The notes below the pieces were generated by a model, which saw nothing but the letters and a program-made list of their open reading frames with translations, was not told where the DNA came from and searched no databases. Below, in pieces: positions 17,721 through 26,408 of a stretch of 64,000 bases of DNA. Made by a program: the position numbers and the translations under genes. Origin of the DNA: Sulfuricurvum sp. (GTDB taxonomy: Bacteria; Campylobacterota; Campylobacteria; Campylobacterales; Sulfurimonadaceae); NCBI GenBank assembly GCA_030692765.1, contig JAUYUB010000021.1, positions 1 to 64,000 on the forward strand, given 5' to 3'. Position 1 is the first letter of the stretch. Every line of letters begins with the position of its first letter.

Positions 17721-17739
17721 GATACTTATTTTCATTATT
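17721..17739. promoter_or_regulatory. Fur-box-like sequence between apbE and the porin/FMN-binding operon
   Basis: GATACTTATTTTCATTATT matches the classical 19 bp Fur box GATAATGATAATCATTATC at 14 of 19 positions by my count. It falls about where the -35 region of apbE would be and upstream of a TATACT -10 candidate (17764-17769) for the porin operon. A second, weaker array of GAT-type hexamers (TGATACTGATTATTGATTA on the minus strand) lies near 17775-17793. Regulation by Fur is inferred. Confidence 0.5.
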
Positions 17740-17805
17740 AACTTTAGATTCAGTTTTATCTCCTATACTTTCGTAATCAATAATCAGTATCATAAAGGAA
17801 TACAA

Positions 17806-19110
17806 ATGAAATCTCTTCTACTTAGTGCCGCTACTGCTATGGCTATTACGACCACATTAGGTGCTGATGAACTCAGCGATCTTAAAACTCAGCTCAAAAT
17901 CCTGAGCGAACGTCTTTCAACACTGGAAGCCAATGACAAAAAACAAGTTGAGCAAACCGATGCCCTAGCCTCAGAGCTTATCAATGTTCAAAATCAAACC
18001 TCTTTTGCTGTCGTTGATACGAATAAAGCCATTCAAGGGATGAGTCCTGCCGCATCGAAAGTCTATTATTCTAAAAACCCTCTCTCTATCGGCGGCTACG
18101 GTGAATTGTATTATTCAAAATACAATCATGATGGTGTAAATACGGGAAGTAAAGATGCCTTTGGAGATACTTATCGATTCATTCCGTATATCGGGTATAA
18201 GTTTAGTGATAACATCATCCTAAACTCAGAGCTTGAATTTGAGCACGGTAATGAAATAGCAGTCGAACAATTGTATGTCGATTTTATTCTCGATCCGCTT
18301 GCCACAATCCGTCTAGGTCATCAGTTGGTGCCTATGGGTTACGTGAACCTCTATCATGAGCCTACATTGTTTAACACAGTTCAGCGTCCCGATGTTGAAA
18401 AACAACTCATACCTTCCACATGGCATGAACTTGGTCTAAGTGTTTACGGCAAAACAGACAATTTCGAATATACCGTGGGGGCATATACTGCTCTTGATAT
18501 GAATCACCCTACTTTGACATCTGCTACAGATAAAGACTGGATTCGTAAAGCACGTGTCGGGAATGAAAGTGACAAGGGAATGGATAATATGGCCATTGTC
18601 GCACGTTTAGATTATAACGGTATTAACGGCTTACAAGTAGGAGCCAGCGCGTATACCGGAAAAGCAGGAAATGCAATCATTGCCAATAAAAAAGAAGGGC
18701 AGATGACGATGGTCGATATTCATGCTGTCTATCAAAACGAAGGATTTAAAGCTCGTGCTTTATATACGCAAAGCCACCTTAGCAATGCAGACGCTTACAA
18801 TGCAGCTAAGCCAGAAAGTGCACGTGGAGGTTATGTAAATTTAGAGTATAATATCATGCCATTTTTGACGTCATCGACTGATAGAATGCCTATCTTTTTT
18901 CAATATGAAAATTACAACATGGGAACGTCACTTGCCAATGGCAACTCGTTTGGAACCAGTGAAAGTTTTACCTATGGTTTGAATTATTTCCCTCATGACC
19001 AAGTCGTTATTAAGGCGGAATATTTAGATCGCAAAAACAAAAACACAACCGATACAACTAAATATATTGACGAGGGAATTTTCTCTCTCGGATTAGGATT
19101 CATTTTTTGA
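17806..19110 (+). CDS. outer-membrane porin-like beta-barrel with N-terminal coiled coil
   Basis: 434-residue exported protein. The start is ATG 17806, preceded by AAAGGAA and beginning a clear signal peptide (MKSLLLSAATAMAITTTLGA); the longer ORF in the track starts inside the promoter. Residues 25-65 form a heptad-like coiled coil (LKTQLKILSERLSTLEAN), as in trimeric phosphate-selective-type porins. A beta-barrel follows, starting GGYGELYYSKYNH and ending in Phe (LGLGFIF). It is the first gene of a four-gene operon with an FMN-binding protein and two small membrane proteins. The solute is unknown; with a Fur-like box upstream, a role in iron or metal supply is a reasonable guess. Confidence 0.85.
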   Translation: MKSLLLSAATAMAITTTLGADELSDLKTQLKILSERLSTLEANDKKQVEQTDALASELINVQNQTSFAVVDTNKAIQGMSPAASKVYYSKNPLSIGGYGELYYSKYNHDGVNTGSKDAFGDTYRFIPYIGYKFSDNIILNSELEFEHGNEIAVEQLYVDFILDPLATIRLGHQLVPMGYVNLYHEPTLFNTVQRPDVEKQLIPSTWHELGLSVYGKTDNFEYTVGAYTALDMNHPTLTSATDKDWIRKARVGNESDKGMDNMAIVARLDYNGINGLQVGASAYTGKAGNAIIANKKEGQMTMVDIHAVYQNEGFKARALYTQSHLSNADAYNAAKPESARGGYVNLEYNIMPFLTSSTDRMPIFFQYENYNMGTSLANGNSFGTSESFTYGLNYFPHDQVVIKAEYLDRKNKNTTDTTKYIDEGIFSLGLGFIF

Positions 19111-19622
19111 TAAAAACAGTTCTCTCTCTTCTTTTAATAGTAACCTCGAGTTTCGCCCAAGTTTTGGGCGATCCTGTCGCATTGACACAGCGTACTTTTA
19201 ATGCCAAATCGGTTGAAACGCGCAATACCATTCTCAGCGATGCCCAAGTCACCGAACTCTCCAAGCTCTCCATGCAAAAAATCAATTCCAAGCTTCATCG
19301 CATCTATTTGGCAAAAAACGGCGAAAAAACCGTGGGCTACGGAGTACTCATGAACCAAAAAGTGCGTACCAAAACAGCCATTGCTTTGTACCTCATCAGT
19401 TTGGATAAAAAAATAAAATCCATCGAGATCGTGGCATTTAACGAGCCTTTAGAATATCTTCCTAGTGCTACGTGGCTCAATGTTTTTGACAATAAAAGCT
19501 CTGCCAACACCCTCAAGCTCAATCAAGACATTCCGACAACTACAGGTGCAACCCTATCTGCTCGTGCAATTACCGACGGTGCACGTGCGGCACTGGCACT
19601 GTTAGAGATCATAAAGCTGTAA
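19107..19622 (+). CDS. periplasmic FMN-binding domain protein (likely ApbE substrate)
   Basis: 171-residue exported protein with a signal peptide (MIKTVLSLLLIVTSSFA) and a single FMN_bind domain like those of NqrC/RnfG. The flavinylation motif near residues 146-151 is TGATLS, so the acceptor position is Ser where Thr is more usual; the family motif allows either. The start is a TTG overlapping the porin stop by 4 bases, showing coupling. The protein lacks a membrane anchor beyond the signal peptide, so it is probably a soluble or lipid-free periplasmic flavoprotein docking on the two membrane proteins that follow. Inference: a one-electron carrier to a periplasmic acceptor such as ferric iron. 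Confidence 0.88.
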   Translation: MIKTVLSLLLIVTSSFAQVLGDPVALTQRTFNAKSVETRNTILSDAQVTELSKLSMQKINSKLHRIYLAKNGEKTVGYGVLMNQKVRTKTAIALYLISLDKKIKSIEIVAFNEPLEYLPSATWLNVFDNKSSANTLKLNQDIPTTTGATLSARAITDGARAALALLEIIKL

Positions 19623-19625
19623 ATC

Positions 19626-20105
19626 ATGAAATTTATCGTTTCCAAAAAACTCATTGACAACCGTGCCTTATACATGAGCGTATTATGGATGGTTATTTTC
19701 CTCGTCGTCGCTTTGTGTTTAAACGTCGTTGCCAAAGGGATTGATTTTGGAGTCACTCCAACACAGTGGATCGGTCATGCTTTAGGAAACGAAGCAGAGT
19801 TCATCGATCCTCTCACCATAAAAGATCTATTGCTCACCCTTCATACCGAACTTTTTGGACTTATCCTCCTCTTTATTTTGATCAGCGCTTTGCTCATGCG
19901 TACCTCACGATCCAGAACACTTAAAATGGTTCTGCTTCTATCGGGCATAGCCTCTCTTTTGATCTATCCCCTGGGACTTCTTGCTTCATTGTACCTCGGA
20001 AGCTTTGCCATCCTCCTCGCATGGGGTGCATTTATCCTTTTTCATCTGCTTATGATAGGAAGTGCCATCGATATTTTGATTTTACTGCTTCGGAAACGAT
20101 TTTAA
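19626..20105 (+). CDS. small polytopic membrane protein of the FMN-binding cluster (A)
   Basis: 159-residue inner membrane protein with about four helices (near residues 15-36, 66-92, 98-122 and 126-155) and a periplasmic-looking loop between helices 1 and 2. I do not recognise a named family. Helix 2 contains His73 (LLLTLHTELFGL) and helix 4 His140 (FILFHLLMIG), which could be heme or quinone-site residues. It begins 3 bases after the FMN-binding gene and ends directly before the next membrane gene. It may form a heterodimer with that neighbour, which has a similar size, a similar helix pattern and a comparable His in helix 2. Confidence 0.75.
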   Translation: MKFIVSKKLIDNRALYMSVLWMVIFLVVALCLNVVAKGIDFGVTPTQWIGHALGNEAEFIDPLTIKDLLLTLHTELFGLILLFILISALLMRTSRSRTLKMVLLLSGIASLLIYPLGLLASLYLGSFAILLAWGAFILFHLLMIGSAIDILILLLRKRF

Positions 20106-20534
20106 ATGCACCTCGTAGCGCTGATGTTTATTGCTTTGGTAGTTTTGCAATCTCTTCTTGGGGGGGCTGTTTTTGCCACAATTATAGGATGGACTCCTCA
20201 GGCCATCGGCGACTATTATGCTGCTAAAACCTTCCATGGATTGCTCGAAACGCTTCTTCCGCATACACTGTTTATTTCCATTGCTTTGATGGGGAGTCTT
20301 CATTTTTTAGGTTTTATTACCACGATAAGCGAGCAACAAAAAGAACGCTGGATTCATCTGCTGTTTGGACTGTTCATCCTAGACCAAAGTGCCCCTGTTT
20401 TTATCAATCTCGGAATCGATTTTTTTGCGTATGTGAAACTCGTCTCATTTGTAGGATTTGAAGGTGTCTTAGCGGTTGTGTCATACCTACTGTTTCGTCA
20501 TACATTAGGCAAGGATTTAGCTATCTCTCAGTGA
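20106..20534 (+). CDS. small polytopic membrane protein of the FMN-binding cluster (B)
   Basis: 142-residue membrane protein with about four helices, starting at the base after the stop of membrane protein A. Helix 2 holds His53 and His66, 13 residues apart (LLPHTLFISIALMGSLHFLGF), a spacing seen in helices that bind two b hemes; His44 and His84 are near other helix ends. Heme binding is speculative. The family is not recognised. It is the last gene of the porin/FMN-binding operon, and its final 18 bases overlap the convergent mnmD-like gene. With A it could carry electrons from the quinone pool or the cytoplasm to the periplasmic flavoprotein. Confidence 0.75.
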   Translation: MHLVALMFIALVVLQSLLGGAVFATIIGWTPQAIGDYYAAKTFHGLLETLLPHTLFISIALMGSLHFLGFITTISEQQKERWIHLLFGLFILDQSAPVFINLGIDFFAYVKLVSFVGFEGVLAVVSYLLFRHTLGKDLAISQ

Positions 20535-21254
20535 CCTCATATCGGGGTTACATTTCATTTTATGTTCTACATCGATTTTTTCAAATTCACTCAGTGACCT
20601 TACGGAAGCCACAGTAGCACTACGATATCCTTCACCCGCATTTAGATACACATTAAAACCATTCTCATGCAGTCCCATACGGATGGCCAAAGCGATGGAG
20701 TATGTGGTCACTACTCCTTCATCTCCCATCAATCCCGCCACATCTGCAAAATATTCTTTTGTCCATAACAATGGATTGACCGATGGGCTGAAGGCGTCTT
20801 GATAACACACATCCCATATTCCTTGGAGTTCTCTCATCGCCACACGCGCGTCCATAATATCCACCGTAATCAATGTGCGCTCATCTTCATAGCCGCCCAA
20901 TGTTGCGATGTCCGTAATGACGTTTAGATAAGGTTCAAAAATCTCAGGATAAGGAAACCTCACCAATGACGCCACAAGCTCTCCGTTGAGTTCAGGAGAG
21001 TAGATCTCAAGTGTCGTATCAGGGAAATATGTATCACGGTAATAGAGAGAGAGAAGCGTATTAAATCCCAAACCAAAACAAATATCGATGATCTTGAGAT
21101 GATCTTTGGCTTTGTGGATCAAAAATGCAGGTTCAATATGTTTTTTCAGTGATTCATTAAGAGCTCCGTCTTTAGTCGAGTGGTAATGTTCATCATATTC
21201 AGCAGAATATGCCGTATAGCTTCCGTCTTCGCTTTGGACCCAGTTCATTCTCAT
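20517..21254 (-). CDS. MnmD-like tRNA 5-methylaminomethyl-2-thiouridine methyltransferase (MnmC methyltransferase domain only)
   Basis: SAM-dependent methyltransferase of 245 residues resembling the N-terminal half of E. coli MnmC, which methylates nm5U34 of tRNA. Signatures are YHSTKDGALNES near residue 25, the SAM motif IDICFGLGFNTL near residue 57, YQDAFSPSVNPLLWT near residue 155 and TTYSIALAIRMGLHENGF near residue 190. The C-terminal oxidase half of MnmC is absent, as in stand-alone MnmD proteins. Together with mnmG it belongs to wobble-uridine modification. It overlaps the convergent membrane protein gene by 18 bases and lies 12 bases downstream of cheR on the same strand. Confidence 0.85.
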   Translation of the reverse strand: MRMNWVQSEDGSYTAYSAEYDEHYHSTKDGALNESLKKHIEPAFLIHKAKDHLKIIDICFGLGFNTLLSLYYRDTYFPDTTLEIYSPELNGELVASLVRFPYPEIFEPYLNVITDIATLGGYEDERTLITVDIMDARVAMRELQGIWDVCYQDAFSPSVNPLLWTKEYFADVAGLMGDEGVVTTYSIALAIRMGLHENGFNVYLNAGEGYRSATVASVRSLSEFEKIDVEHKMKCNPDMRSLRDS

Positions 21255-21266
21255 TACCTTTGGATA

Positions 21267-22118
21267 TTATTGTTTTAACGTATAAAATTTGATCCCATCT
21301 TCAAAATGATCTTGCAGTTGTGCAGGGGTAATAAGAAGATCCGCATGCCCGAAAAAAAAGATGCTATCCTCTGTTTTGGCAAGTCGCGTTAGCTGATCAA
21401 CCGCCTTTTCAACCGTAGGCTGATCAAAATAAATGAGCATGTTTCTTGAAAATAGGACATCAAAAGAGCCAAGTTCCAAAAACTCCGCCTCAAATATATT
21501 ACAGGACTGAAATACTACCGCCCGTTTTATAAAGTCACGTATACGATACTGATTTCCTTCCATAACAAAATAACGGTCTTTAAGCGGCTGGGAAAGACGA
21601 TGCAGTGCTCTTGCCGTGTAAACTCCCTCAGATGCACGTGATATCGCTTCTGTATTGATATCAATGGAAACAATCTCAACAGCCAAAAGATTAAACCCAC
21701 CCTCCGCTAATACAATAGCAATCGAATAAGCCTCTTCACCCGTCGATCCGGGGGCACACAAAATACGCAGATTCTTTCCTACCCGCTTAGAATGATGGAC
21801 TAAAAAATCAAGCTGCCCTTTTTCACGAAAAAAATACGTTTCATTCACCGTAAGAAGATTGATTAGCGCCTCTCGAACACTAGCGTCAACACATAATTTA
21901 TCCATCAAGCCGCCAAAAGAAATACACCCATGTCCTTTAGCAAAACGGATGAGTTTGGGCGTAGTAATAGACTCCTTTTGTTCAAAATGAATACCGGTCA
22001 AATGGGTAAAATAGTGATAAATATCCGTTGCGTCTTCGAAATCTTCCAAATATAACGGTTTTTCCACAGCCGGCAACGTTTTTTTACTTTTAAACCAGCT
22101 AAACACTTTTTTCTCCAA
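21267..22118 (-). CDS. cheR: chemotaxis protein methyltransferase CheR
   Basis: SAM-dependent methyltransferase that methylates glutamates on chemoreceptors; 283 residues. Family features include FFREKGQLDFLV near residue 95, the SAM motif RILCAPGSTGEEAYSIAI near residue 120, IDINTEAISRASEGVY near residue 155 and FDVLFSRNMLIYFD near residue 225. The N-terminal helical domain is preceded by about 25 extra residues. It overlaps cheB by 20 bases. The order chemoreceptor, cheB, cheR on the minus strand forms an adaptation cassette; cheA, cheW and cheY are not in this window. Confidence 0.95.
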   Translation of the reverse strand: MEKKVFSWFKSKKTLPAVEKPLYLEDFEDATDIYHYFTHLTGIHFEQKESITTPKLIRFAKGHGCISFGGLMDKLCVDASVREALINLLTVNETYFFREKGQLDFLVHHSKRVGKNLRILCAPGSTGEEAYSIAIVLAEGGFNLLAVEIVSIDINTEAISRASEGVYTARALHRLSQPLKDRYFVMEGNQYRIRDFIKRAVVFQSCNIFEAEFLELGSFDVLFSRNMLIYFDQPTVEKAVDQLTRLAKTEDSIFFFGHADLLITPAQLQDHFEDGIKFYTLKQ

Positions 22119-22677
22119 AGCACTTTATTGCAGTGATGATCTGTGTCATCCCTCCGGTATCTGCTTGAGGAACAAGTTCTGTTGCGCATCGCGGCATTCC
22201 ATAAACGGTTGCACTTTCCTCGTTCTCAAACATGCAAATCCCACCTGCTTCAAAAAGCTCCCGTGCCCCTTTTGCCCCATCGTCACCGATACCGCTTAGA
22301 ATCACACCCATTTTCTCAATGGATTTTGAAAGCTTTGCCGCTGAAAGCAATAGCGTATTTATATCGGGGGTATAAGGCAAAGACGCATCTTCATTGTGTA
22401 CAAAATAGATACGTCCCTCTTTTTCTATCACTTGGCACTCACCTGAACAAACATAGACCGATGAGGGTTCAAGCTCCATCCCCTCACATACTTTTAAAAC
22501 ATTCAGAGATGTGACGGATGAAAGCTGTTTTACAAAACTTGCGATAAAAGGGGAACCCATATGTTGGGCAATAATGATTGGTGGGGGAAAATCCGATGGC
22601 AGTTGCTCTAAAATCGTATGCAATCGACCCGGACCACCGGTCGAAGCCCCGATTAAGAGAATGTTTTTAAGCTTCAT
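22099..22677 (-). CDS. cheB: receptor methylesterase CheB, catalytic domain only
   Basis: Protein-glutamate methylesterase of 192 residues that removes methyl groups from chemoreceptors. The catalytic triad residues are visible: Ser12 in GASTGG, His39 in AQHMGSPF and Asp in SGIGDDGAKGA. The N-terminal receiver domain and linker of E. coli CheB are absent: the protein starts directly with the catalytic domain at MKLKNILLIGAS. The same is known for Campylobacter jejuni CheB, so phosphorylation by CheA cannot control it in the classical way. It lies 18 bases after the chemoreceptor stop and overlaps cheR by 20 bases. Confidence 0.95.
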   Translation of the reverse strand: MKLKNILLIGASTGGPGRLHTILEQLPSDFPPPIIIAQHMGSPFIASFVKQLSSVTSLNVLKVCEGMELEPSSVYVCSGECQVIEKEGRIYFVHNEDASLPYTPDINTLLLSAAKLSKSIEKMGVILSGIGDDGAKGARELFEAGGICMFENEESATVYGMPRCATELVPQADTGGMTQIITAIKCFGEKSV

Positions 22678-22695
22678 TGTCCAAATAAAACAAGA

Positions 22696-24312
22696 TCAAG
22701 CCGTTTTAAATTCTGATAATGTATTGCTGAGTACTTCTGAGAGTTTAGCCAAATGCTCCACTGCAGCAGCGATCTCTTCTACACTGCGGGCATTCGTAGC
22801 CGCCAATGTTGTAATTGCACCCATTTGAGCCATAACCTCATTGGTCTTTTCAGCACCTACACCGGCATCGATTGCTGTTTGGGCGGCAAGCTCTGCTACA
22901 TCAGCGATTTCGTTAACACTTTGGGTCATAATAGCTTCGACTTCTTGGGCATGGTCTCCCACTTTTTTGATATCTTCGGCACTCTTAGACATCATATCCG
23001 TTGCATCATTGACCGATTGAACAATAATGGATACCGTTGCATTGCTCTCACTTAACGATTTTTGAGTTCGTTCCGCCAACTTACGTACTTCATCAGCAAC
23101 CACGGCAAATCCTCGCCCGTGTTCACCCGCACGTGCCGCTTCGATTGCAGCATTAAGAGCCAATAGATTCGTTTGTTCCGCAATATCACTAATAACGGCA
23201 AGCACTTGCTTAATCTGCTGAGCCTCTCCCGATAGACGTTCCAATCTATGCGAAAGCTCGATTTGCTCTTCCACTACTTTTTGAAGCGATCCGGAGACCT
23301 GCAGTACATCCTCAGCAACTTTGGAGATTTTCACCGATGCTCCGCTGATGGTTTCACCTGTTTTTCGAGAACCTTCTTCGCCGCGCTTCAAAATCGCTGA
23401 AACTTCGCTCGAGACTTTCAGTGCTTCCTGCATTGCTCTAGCTGTCTCTTCACTGCGTATTCCGATTTGTGAACTCGTAGCAAACAACTCTTCTGCTACT
23501 GCAGCATTTTCACTTGCGGAATTTTTGGCATCGCCCATCGCTTTTTGAACCGCACCTATCAATTCATTAAATGCCAGCGAGATGACCTTAAGTTCATCGT
23601 TATTTGGATGATCGATCACTTTTGTCAAGTCTTTATTGTTGGAAATAACATTCATGGTATCGCTGAAGTTTCCGGTTGAGCGACCGATTGAACCGATAAC
23701 TATCCATGCCAAAACTCCGGATGCTCCCAAACCGATAAGGAGGATAACCATATTCATTATAACTGTAGAATCATAAACCGATTCAGTATTGTTATACCCT
23801 TTTTCTGACTCTTTGAGCTGAAGCGTTATCAATTTTCCAATCGTTTCGCTGATAGGATCAATTGCAGGATAGAGTTCTGTGATAGAAAAAGAAGCCACAC
23901 CATCCATATTACGCGATTCAAGAAGGGCTAATACGGTTTCTACCCCTTTATCGGCAACTGCAAATCGCTCTTTTGCCTCATTTACAAGAAGCGATTCCTC
24001 AGGCGTCAAGGTTGTAGCAGTATATGCGCCCCATTGTTTGGTGATTTGTTCCTGCGCCTGATGAATATTCTCTATTGCTTCCTTCGCAGTAAGATTTCCA
24101 TTTCGCGCTTTATGCGTTGTATCTACAATATTGACAGCATACATATCCGCAACTACTTTGAGCTGATTAAGAGGAACTATACGGTTGTCGTAAACATCTT
24201 TAAAATTATTCTTACTGGTTTTCATTCCTGAAAATCCCATCAAAGCGACAATAAGCGCAACAAGAGTGAGTACAGAAACTAAGAGCAAAAGCTTCGCTTT
24301 GATTGTTGACAT
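22696..24312 (-). CDS. methyl-accepting chemotaxis protein (four-helix-bundle sensor)
   Basis: 538-residue chemoreceptor. TM1 is residues 6-28. A periplasmic helical sensor of about 160 residues, of the 4HB_MCP type, starts [24 protein letters not shown]2 lies near residues 186-208, then come HAMP and a long cytoplasmic coiled coil with the conserved tip [23 protein letters not shown]. The C-terminus has no CheR-tethering pentapeptide and no CZB domain. It heads a cluster with cheB and cheR. The ligand is unknown; 4HB sensors bind small organic acids and related compounds in other bacteria. Confidence 0.94.
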   Translation of the reverse strand: MSTIKAKLLLLVSVLTLVALIVALMGFSGMKTSKNNFKDVYDNRIVPLNQLKVVADMYAVNIVDTTHKARNGNLTAKEAIENIHQAQEQITKQWGAYTATTLTPEESLLVNEAKERFAVADKGVETVLALLESRNMDGVASFSITELYPAIDPISETIGKLITLQLKESEKGYNNTESVYDSTVIMNMVILLIGLGASGVLAWIVIGSIGRSTGNFSDTMNVISNNKDLTKVIDHPNNDELKVISLAFNELIGAVQKAMGDAKNSASENAAVAEELFATSSQIGIRSEETARAMQEALKVSSEVSAILKRGEEGSRKTGETISGASVKISKVAEDVLQVSGSLQKVVEEQIELSHRLERLSGEAQQIKQVLAVISDIAEQTNLLALNAAIEAARAGEHGRGFAVVADEVRKLAERTQKSLSESNATVSIIVQSVNDATDMMSKSAEDIKKVGDHAQEVEAIMTQSVNEIADVAELAAQTAIDAGVGAEKTNEVMAQMGAITTLAATNARSVEEIAAAVEHLAKLSEVLSNTLSEFKTA

Positions 24313-24350
24313 AAATTTCCCTTTAGTTTTAACTTTATTTTATTGATGAA

Positions 24351-24356
24351 ATTATA
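24351..24356 (-). promoter_or_regulatory. -10 element upstream of the chemoreceptor gene
   Basis: On the minus strand GGATATAATTTC holds a perfect TATAAT about 39 bases before the ATG at 24312, consistent with a short leader. No convincing -35 box is seen, and I see no sigma-28 type motif. Confidence 0.45.
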
Positions 24357-24399
24357 TCCAACAATGTCACCATTCAATGACGCCTAACTTTCGCAATCT

Positions 24400-24618
24400 T
24401 CACTCCACTATTTTGCCATTTACCGTTTGTATAACCGTAATTTTTGAACCCACATGTTTAATAGTAACTTCACTGTGCTCATCCATTACATACCTACGTA
24501 GCATGAGAGTTCGTGCGCCGTAATTTTCTGTCTCTTTTAGAATCTTAAAGCCCATATCCACAAAATGGTTGATATGCTCATCTACGGTAGTCAATTCTTC
24601 CATAGTGCTACTTGGCAT
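24400..24618 (-). CDS. small conserved-looking protein downstream of luxS, function unknown
   Basis: 72-residue soluble protein starting 5 bases after the luxS stop on the same strand, so probably part of the luxS transcript. The sequence (ELTTVDEHINHFVDMGFKIL, then RTLMLRRYVMDEHSEVTI, ending VIQTVNGKIVE) suggests a small alpha/beta fold, but I recognise no family. A second ATG at codon 6 is an alternative start; neither has a clear ribosome-binding site. Reading frame, position and a lack of low-complexity sequence support it as real. A direct role in S-ribosylhomocysteine or AI-2 metabolism is only a possibility. Confidence 0.6.
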   Translation of the reverse strand: MPSSTMEELTTVDEHINHFVDMGFKILKETENYGARTLMLRRYVMDEHSEVTIKHVGSKITVIQTVNGKIVE

Positions 24619-24623
24619 TAAAG

Positions 24624-25130
24624 TTATTGACCAAGCTTTGATAAATCAAGCTTCAATGCATCATTATCCATAATATCGATGTCTTTACGCAATACTTCGG
24701 CAGCAATCGCTTTTGCATCGGCAAGGGAATGCATAGAATACGTACCACACTGATAGAGATTCAGTTCAGGAATGTCATTTTGACTCTCAACTGCGATGAC
24801 GTCTTTCATAGATTCTTCCCATGCAGTGGCAACCGCTTCTTCACTTGGAGTGCCGATCACACTCATGTAAAAACCCGTACGGCATCCCATTGGAGAGAGG
24901 TCAATGATCTCTGTTTTAGGCGAATTTAGGTGATTACGCATAAAGCCTGCAAACAAATGCTCTAGCGTATGAATCCCCTCTTGCGACAAAATCGCCTCAT
25001 TCGGACGGCAAAAACGTAAATCAAAAACAGTAACATCATCACCGCTTGGTGTTTTCATCCCTTTAGCCTTACGTACTGCGGGTGCTGGCATGATCGTATG
25101 GTCCACTGTAAAGCTGTCAAGTAATGGCAT
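24624..25130 (-). CDS. luxS: S-ribosylhomocysteine lyase LuxS
   Basis: Cleaves S-ribosylhomocysteine to homocysteine and DPD, the precursor of autoinducer 2, in the activated methyl cycle. At 168 residues it is the normal length. The metal ligands His54 and His58 are in HTLEH and Cys128 in YQCGTY; the catalytic Cys84 is in GCRTGF. The start gives the expected [11 protein letters not shown]. It is divergent, across 96 bases, from a class II aldolase gene; an ABM-domain gene and an LsrK-like kinase gene follow within 3.2 kb. That context is discussed as a finding. Confidence 0.97.
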   Translation of the reverse strand: MPLLDSFTVDHTIMPAPAVRKAKGMKTPSGDDVTVFDLRFCRPNEAILSQEGIHTLEHLFAGFMRNHLNSPKTEIIDLSPMGCRTGFYMSVIGTPSEEAVATAWEESMKDVIAVESQNDIPELNLYQCGTYSMHSLADAKAIAAEVLRKDIDIMDNDALKLDLSKLGQ

Positions 25131-25226
25131 GGTAATCCTTAAGATTTAATCTTTATTTAGAGTAATAGTAACACATTTCACCATTGCATCGCTATAATTT
25201 GACCGCTAATACTAGGAACTTAAATT

Positions 25227-26399
25227 ATGAAAAGCCTCTATGATGATACCATTGCCCAACAGTATGCTAATGATCCTCTGGCGATGCGGGTTTATACCTC
25301 ACAACTACTGGGTCAAAGTAAAGAGCTAGTCCTTCACGGCGGCGGGAATACGTCGGTCAAGATAGACGGTATCCTCTATGTCAAAGGCTCAGGCTGGAAT
25401 CTCGATACCATTGAAAAACCTGGCTTTTCTCCTGTAGATTTAAATACCCTCATTGCTATGGCAAGCCGTGATAATTTAAGCGATACCGATATGGTCAAAG
25501 AACAGCGTGCAGCGATGAGCGATCAAAGCTTCCCGAACCCCTCTATCGAAGCAATCCTGCATGCTATCATCCCATTTGATTTTGTCGATCATACCCATAC
25601 CGATGCCGTTGTGACACTCACCAACACTCCAAACGGCAAAGAGTTGATGGAAGAGATCTATGGGGAGAATATGCTCTTGATTGACTATGTTATGCCGGGC
25701 TTTTTGCTAGCGAAGCATATCTATGATGTTACACGCACGATAAACTGGAAGACTTTGGATGGGATTATCCTGCTCAATCACGGTGTCTTTACCTTTGATA
25801 ACGATGCGAAAAAAGCATATGAAAAAATGATTACAATCGTCACCAAGGCAGAAGAATATCTTGCACAAAATGTCACTTTGCCGTGCCGTGATTGTCCGGG
25901 AGAAAGTGACCCCGTAATGATTCAAAAAATTGCGGATGCCGTATCAGCAATACGTGGAACACCTATTTTCCCAATTGCTATCGATTCACCTCGTGCAAAA
26001 TTGCTCTCGCTGTTTCCAAACCTAAAACGCCTTGTGAAACAAGGGGGACTTACCCCAGAGCACGTCATCCGCATAAAACCTTTTCCTGCGATCATTGAGG
26101 ATGATATTGCTGCGGGCATTGAAACGTTTACCAAAGAATATCAGACCTATTTTGATAAATACAGTAAACCTTCCCATATCTGCCTCGATCTAGCACCTCG
26201 ATACGCTATTATCAAAGGTGTCGGTGCCGTAGCCCTGGGTAAAGATGAAAAAGAATCTGCCATCATTGCCGATATCGTCAATCACACCATCACAGCCATA
26301 ATAAGCGGTGAACAGCTTGGAGCATGGATATCCCTCACTCTGGCTGATATGTTTGAGATGGAGTATTGGGAACTTGAACAGGCAAAACTAAAAAAATAA
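25227..26399 (+). CDS. class II aldolase/adducin-domain protein (RhaD-fusion N-terminal type)
   Basis: 390-residue cytoplasmic protein of the zinc-dependent class II aldolase family. GGGNTSVK near residue 40 is the phosphate-binding loop, SIEAILHAIIPFDFVDHTHTDA near residues 100-120 holds the likely metal-binding histidines (HTH), and LLNHGVF near residue 180 the third histidine. The length and the segment DYVMPGFLLAK resemble the aldolase half of bifunctional rhamnulose-1-phosphate aldolase/alcohol dehydrogenase, but the dehydrogenase half is missing. It is divergent from luxS and followed 9 bases later by an ABM-domain gene. The true substrate is unknown; a phosphorylated five- or six-carbon sugar-like compound is likely. 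Confidence 0.85.
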   Translation: MKSLYDDTIAQQYANDPLAMRVYTSQLLGQSKELVLHGGGNTSVKIDGILYVKGSGWNLDTIEKPGFSPVDLNTLIAMASRDNLSDTDMVKEQRAAMSDQSFPNPSIEAILHAIIPFDFVDHTHTDAVVTLTNTPNGKELMEEIYGENMLLIDYVMPGFLLAKHIYDVTRTINWKTLDGIILLNHGVFTFDNDAKKAYEKMITIVTKAEEYLAQNVTLPCRDCPGESDPVMIQKIADAVSAIRGTPIFPIAIDSPRAKLLSLFPNLKRLVKQGGLTPEHVIRIKPFPAIIEDDIAAGIETFTKEYQTYFDKYSKPSHICLDLAPRYAIIKGVGAVALGKDEKESAIIADIVNHTITAIISGEQLGAWISLTLADMFEMEYWELEQAKLKK

Positions 26400-26408
26400 G
26401 GAAGTACA

